Shown here: piece after piece, positions 6,616-6,921 of the stretch
How the letters are laid out: each line of letters begins with the position of its first letter
Position numbering within the stretch: position 1 is the stretch's first letter
Assembly: GCA_014376575.1 (NCBI GenBank)
Contig: JACMRF010000090.1
Location: 1-6,921, forward strand
Length of the DNA: 6,921 nt
Origin: Undibacterium sp.
Lineage (GTDB): Bacteria > Pseudomonadota > Gammaproteobacteria > Burkholderiales > Burkholderiaceae
Reading direction: 5' to 3'
Translations under genes and position numbers: made by a program
The notes under the pieces: generated by a model
Databases searched by the model: none
What the model was told of the DNA's origin: nothing
What the model saw: only the letters and a program-made list of their open reading frames with translations

Positions 6616-6663
6616 GTAACATCATTCGTGAAATCAATTAATAATATTGCTTGATACAATAAA
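6616..6663. other. short spacer between the transglycosylase stop and the MITE-like element
   Basis: This AT-rich stretch has no gene or hairpin of note. Its last five bases, ATAAA (6659-6663), are the left copy of the direct repeat flanking the element that follows. It was probably continuous with the terminator region at 6836 before the insertion. Confidence 0.4.
6659..6663. repeat. left copy of a 5-bp flanking direct repeat (possible target-site duplication)
   Basis: ATAAA directly abuts the left terminal inverted repeat. The same five bases directly abut the right terminal repeat at 6836-6840. A matching pair at both exact borders is what transposase-made target duplication leaves. The bases are A/T only, so chance agreement is possible. 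Confidence 0.5.
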
Positions 6664-6681
6664 CCCAGATATTCCATTAGG
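6664..6681 (+). repeat. left terminal inverted repeat of the MITE-like element
   Basis: These 18 bp pair with 6818-6835; the only differences are two adjacent bases at the 7th and 8th positions from the outer end. The outermost bases are CCCAG. Confidence 0.7.
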
Positions 6682-6744
6682 CGCACCTGCGGTGCTATTG
6701 GCATGCTGACGGCGCATTTTCGGTCATTTTTTCTGCTCTTCGTT

Positions 6745-6764
6745 GCCAATAGCTCGCTATTGGC
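6745..6764. repeat. central palindrome of the MITE-like element
   Basis: GCCAATAGC and GCTATTGGC are perfect 9-bp arms around a 2-bp centre. A flanking pair, CTGCT (6733-6737) with AGCAG (6773-6777), extends it into a larger interrupted stem. The arm sequence recurs in the left part of the element: 6694-6703 is the reverse complement of 6744-6753. Alternative folds are therefore available to the transcript. Confidence 0.75.
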
Positions 6765-6817
6765 GCCTCATTAGCAGCAAAACTGCCTCGACAAGTGCAT
6801 CCGTCATCATTGCCAAT

Positions 6818-6835
6818 CCTAATGGAAATTCTGGG
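6818..6835 (-). repeat. right terminal inverted repeat of the MITE-like element
   Basis: This is the reverse-complement partner of 6664-6681, with 16 of 18 matching positions. It is followed directly by ATAAA (6836-6840), the right copy of the flanking direct repeat, and by the A-tract of the terminator. Confidence 0.7.
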
Positions 6836-6837
6836 AT

Positions 6838-6873
6838 AAAAAAAGAACCGGCTTTTAGGCGGTTCTTCTTTTT
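6838..6873. terminator. bidirectional intrinsic terminator
   Basis: AAGAACCG (6843-6850) and CGGTTCTT (6860-6867) form a perfect 8-bp stem with a 9-nt loop. On the plus strand a CTTTTT tail follows (6868-6873). On the minus strand the seven A bases at 6838-6844 become a T-run after the same stem. It can end the transglycosylase transcript and, from the other side, a convergent gene beyond the right edge. The MITE-like element now separates it from the transglycosylase stop by about 220 bp. Confidence 0.85.
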
Positions 6874-6921
6874 ATTGAACTACTAATTCAGATTATTGCA
6901 GGCACATCACTTAGCCTGATT
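6874..6921. other. right edge, no supported gene
   Basis: These 48 bases follow the terminator. On the minus strand a frame entering from the right edge would end at TGA (6909-6907) after four codons. That would suit the convergent gene implied by the two-way terminator. Too little is visible to call it. Confidence 0.25.

Larger units (their letters stand above)
6664..6835. mobile_element. MITE-like non-autonomous element, 172 bp
   Basis: The ends are CCCAGATATTCCATTAGG (6664-6681) and CCTAATGGAAATTCTGGG (6818-6835), inverted repeats matching at 16 of 18 positions. The foldback continues inward: 6697-6712 pairs with 6801-6817 with one bulge and one mismatch. The left arm has 15 extra bases (6682-6696) that form their own hairpin. 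The centre carries a near-perfect palindrome at 6745-6764. No open reading frame of useful length is present, so a transposase would have to act in trans. ATAAA flanks both borders. I cannot assign it to a named family. A REP/BIME-like palindromic repeat is the main alternative, though the flanking duplication and terminal repeats favour a MITE. Confidence 0.7.

Noticed and set aside
6907..6921. 3' end of a minus-strand gene at the right edge
   Set aside because: Only four codons and a stop would be visible; the two-way terminator hints at it but does not prove it.
1..6921. tRNA, rRNA, CRISPR array, phage or defence genes
   Set aside because: No cloverleaf-like sequence, no regularly spaced direct repeats and no matching protein motifs were seen.

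Overview
The window holds four intact protein-coding genes on about 6.9 kb of DNA that looks, by eye, to be in the low-to-mid 40s percent GC. It contains no RNA gene, CRISPR array or phage gene. The content points to the chromosome of a Gram-negative proteobacterium. There is an outer-membrane-type lipoprotein, a lytic transglycosylase, an MsbA-related ABC exporter and a membrane diguanylate cyclase. The wording of the transglycosylase and exporter proteins most resembles Betaproteobacteria, but that is recall of family sequences, not a search, so the class is a tentative call.

Layout. Positions 1-153 are an AT-rich leader with a perfect TATAAT and an 8-bp inverted repeat. At 154-1440 (+) lies a diguanylate cyclase with six membrane helices, a GGEEF active site and an intact RxxD product-inhibition site. 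Only 40 bp separate it from a convergent gene (2887-1481, -) for a lipoprotein in which a DUF2799-type module is repeated about six times ahead of a charged C-terminal coiled coil. A 182-bp intergenic region (2888-3069) then carries promoters for that gene and for a divergent ABC exporter half-transporter (3070-4851, +). A 237-bp spacer leads to a periplasmic MltD-like lytic transglycosylase with LysM repeats (5089-6615, +). In that spacer a 41-bp dyad overlaps the -35 of a good sigma-70-like promoter. After this gene sits a 172-bp element with 18-bp terminal inverted repeats and 5-bp flanking repeats, which looks like a MITE. A bidirectional intrinsic terminator (6838-6873) follows directly.

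How the genes fit together. No two adjacent genes form an obvious operon: each has its own intergenic region or opposite orientation. All four products act at the envelope: c-di-GMP signalling from the inner membrane, a lipoprotein of unknown role, export by an ABC transporter, and peptidoglycan cleavage. That shared theme is suggestive, but nothing in the sequence shows they form one pathway. The two least ordinary items are the expanded DUF2799 lipoprotein and the MITE-like element.
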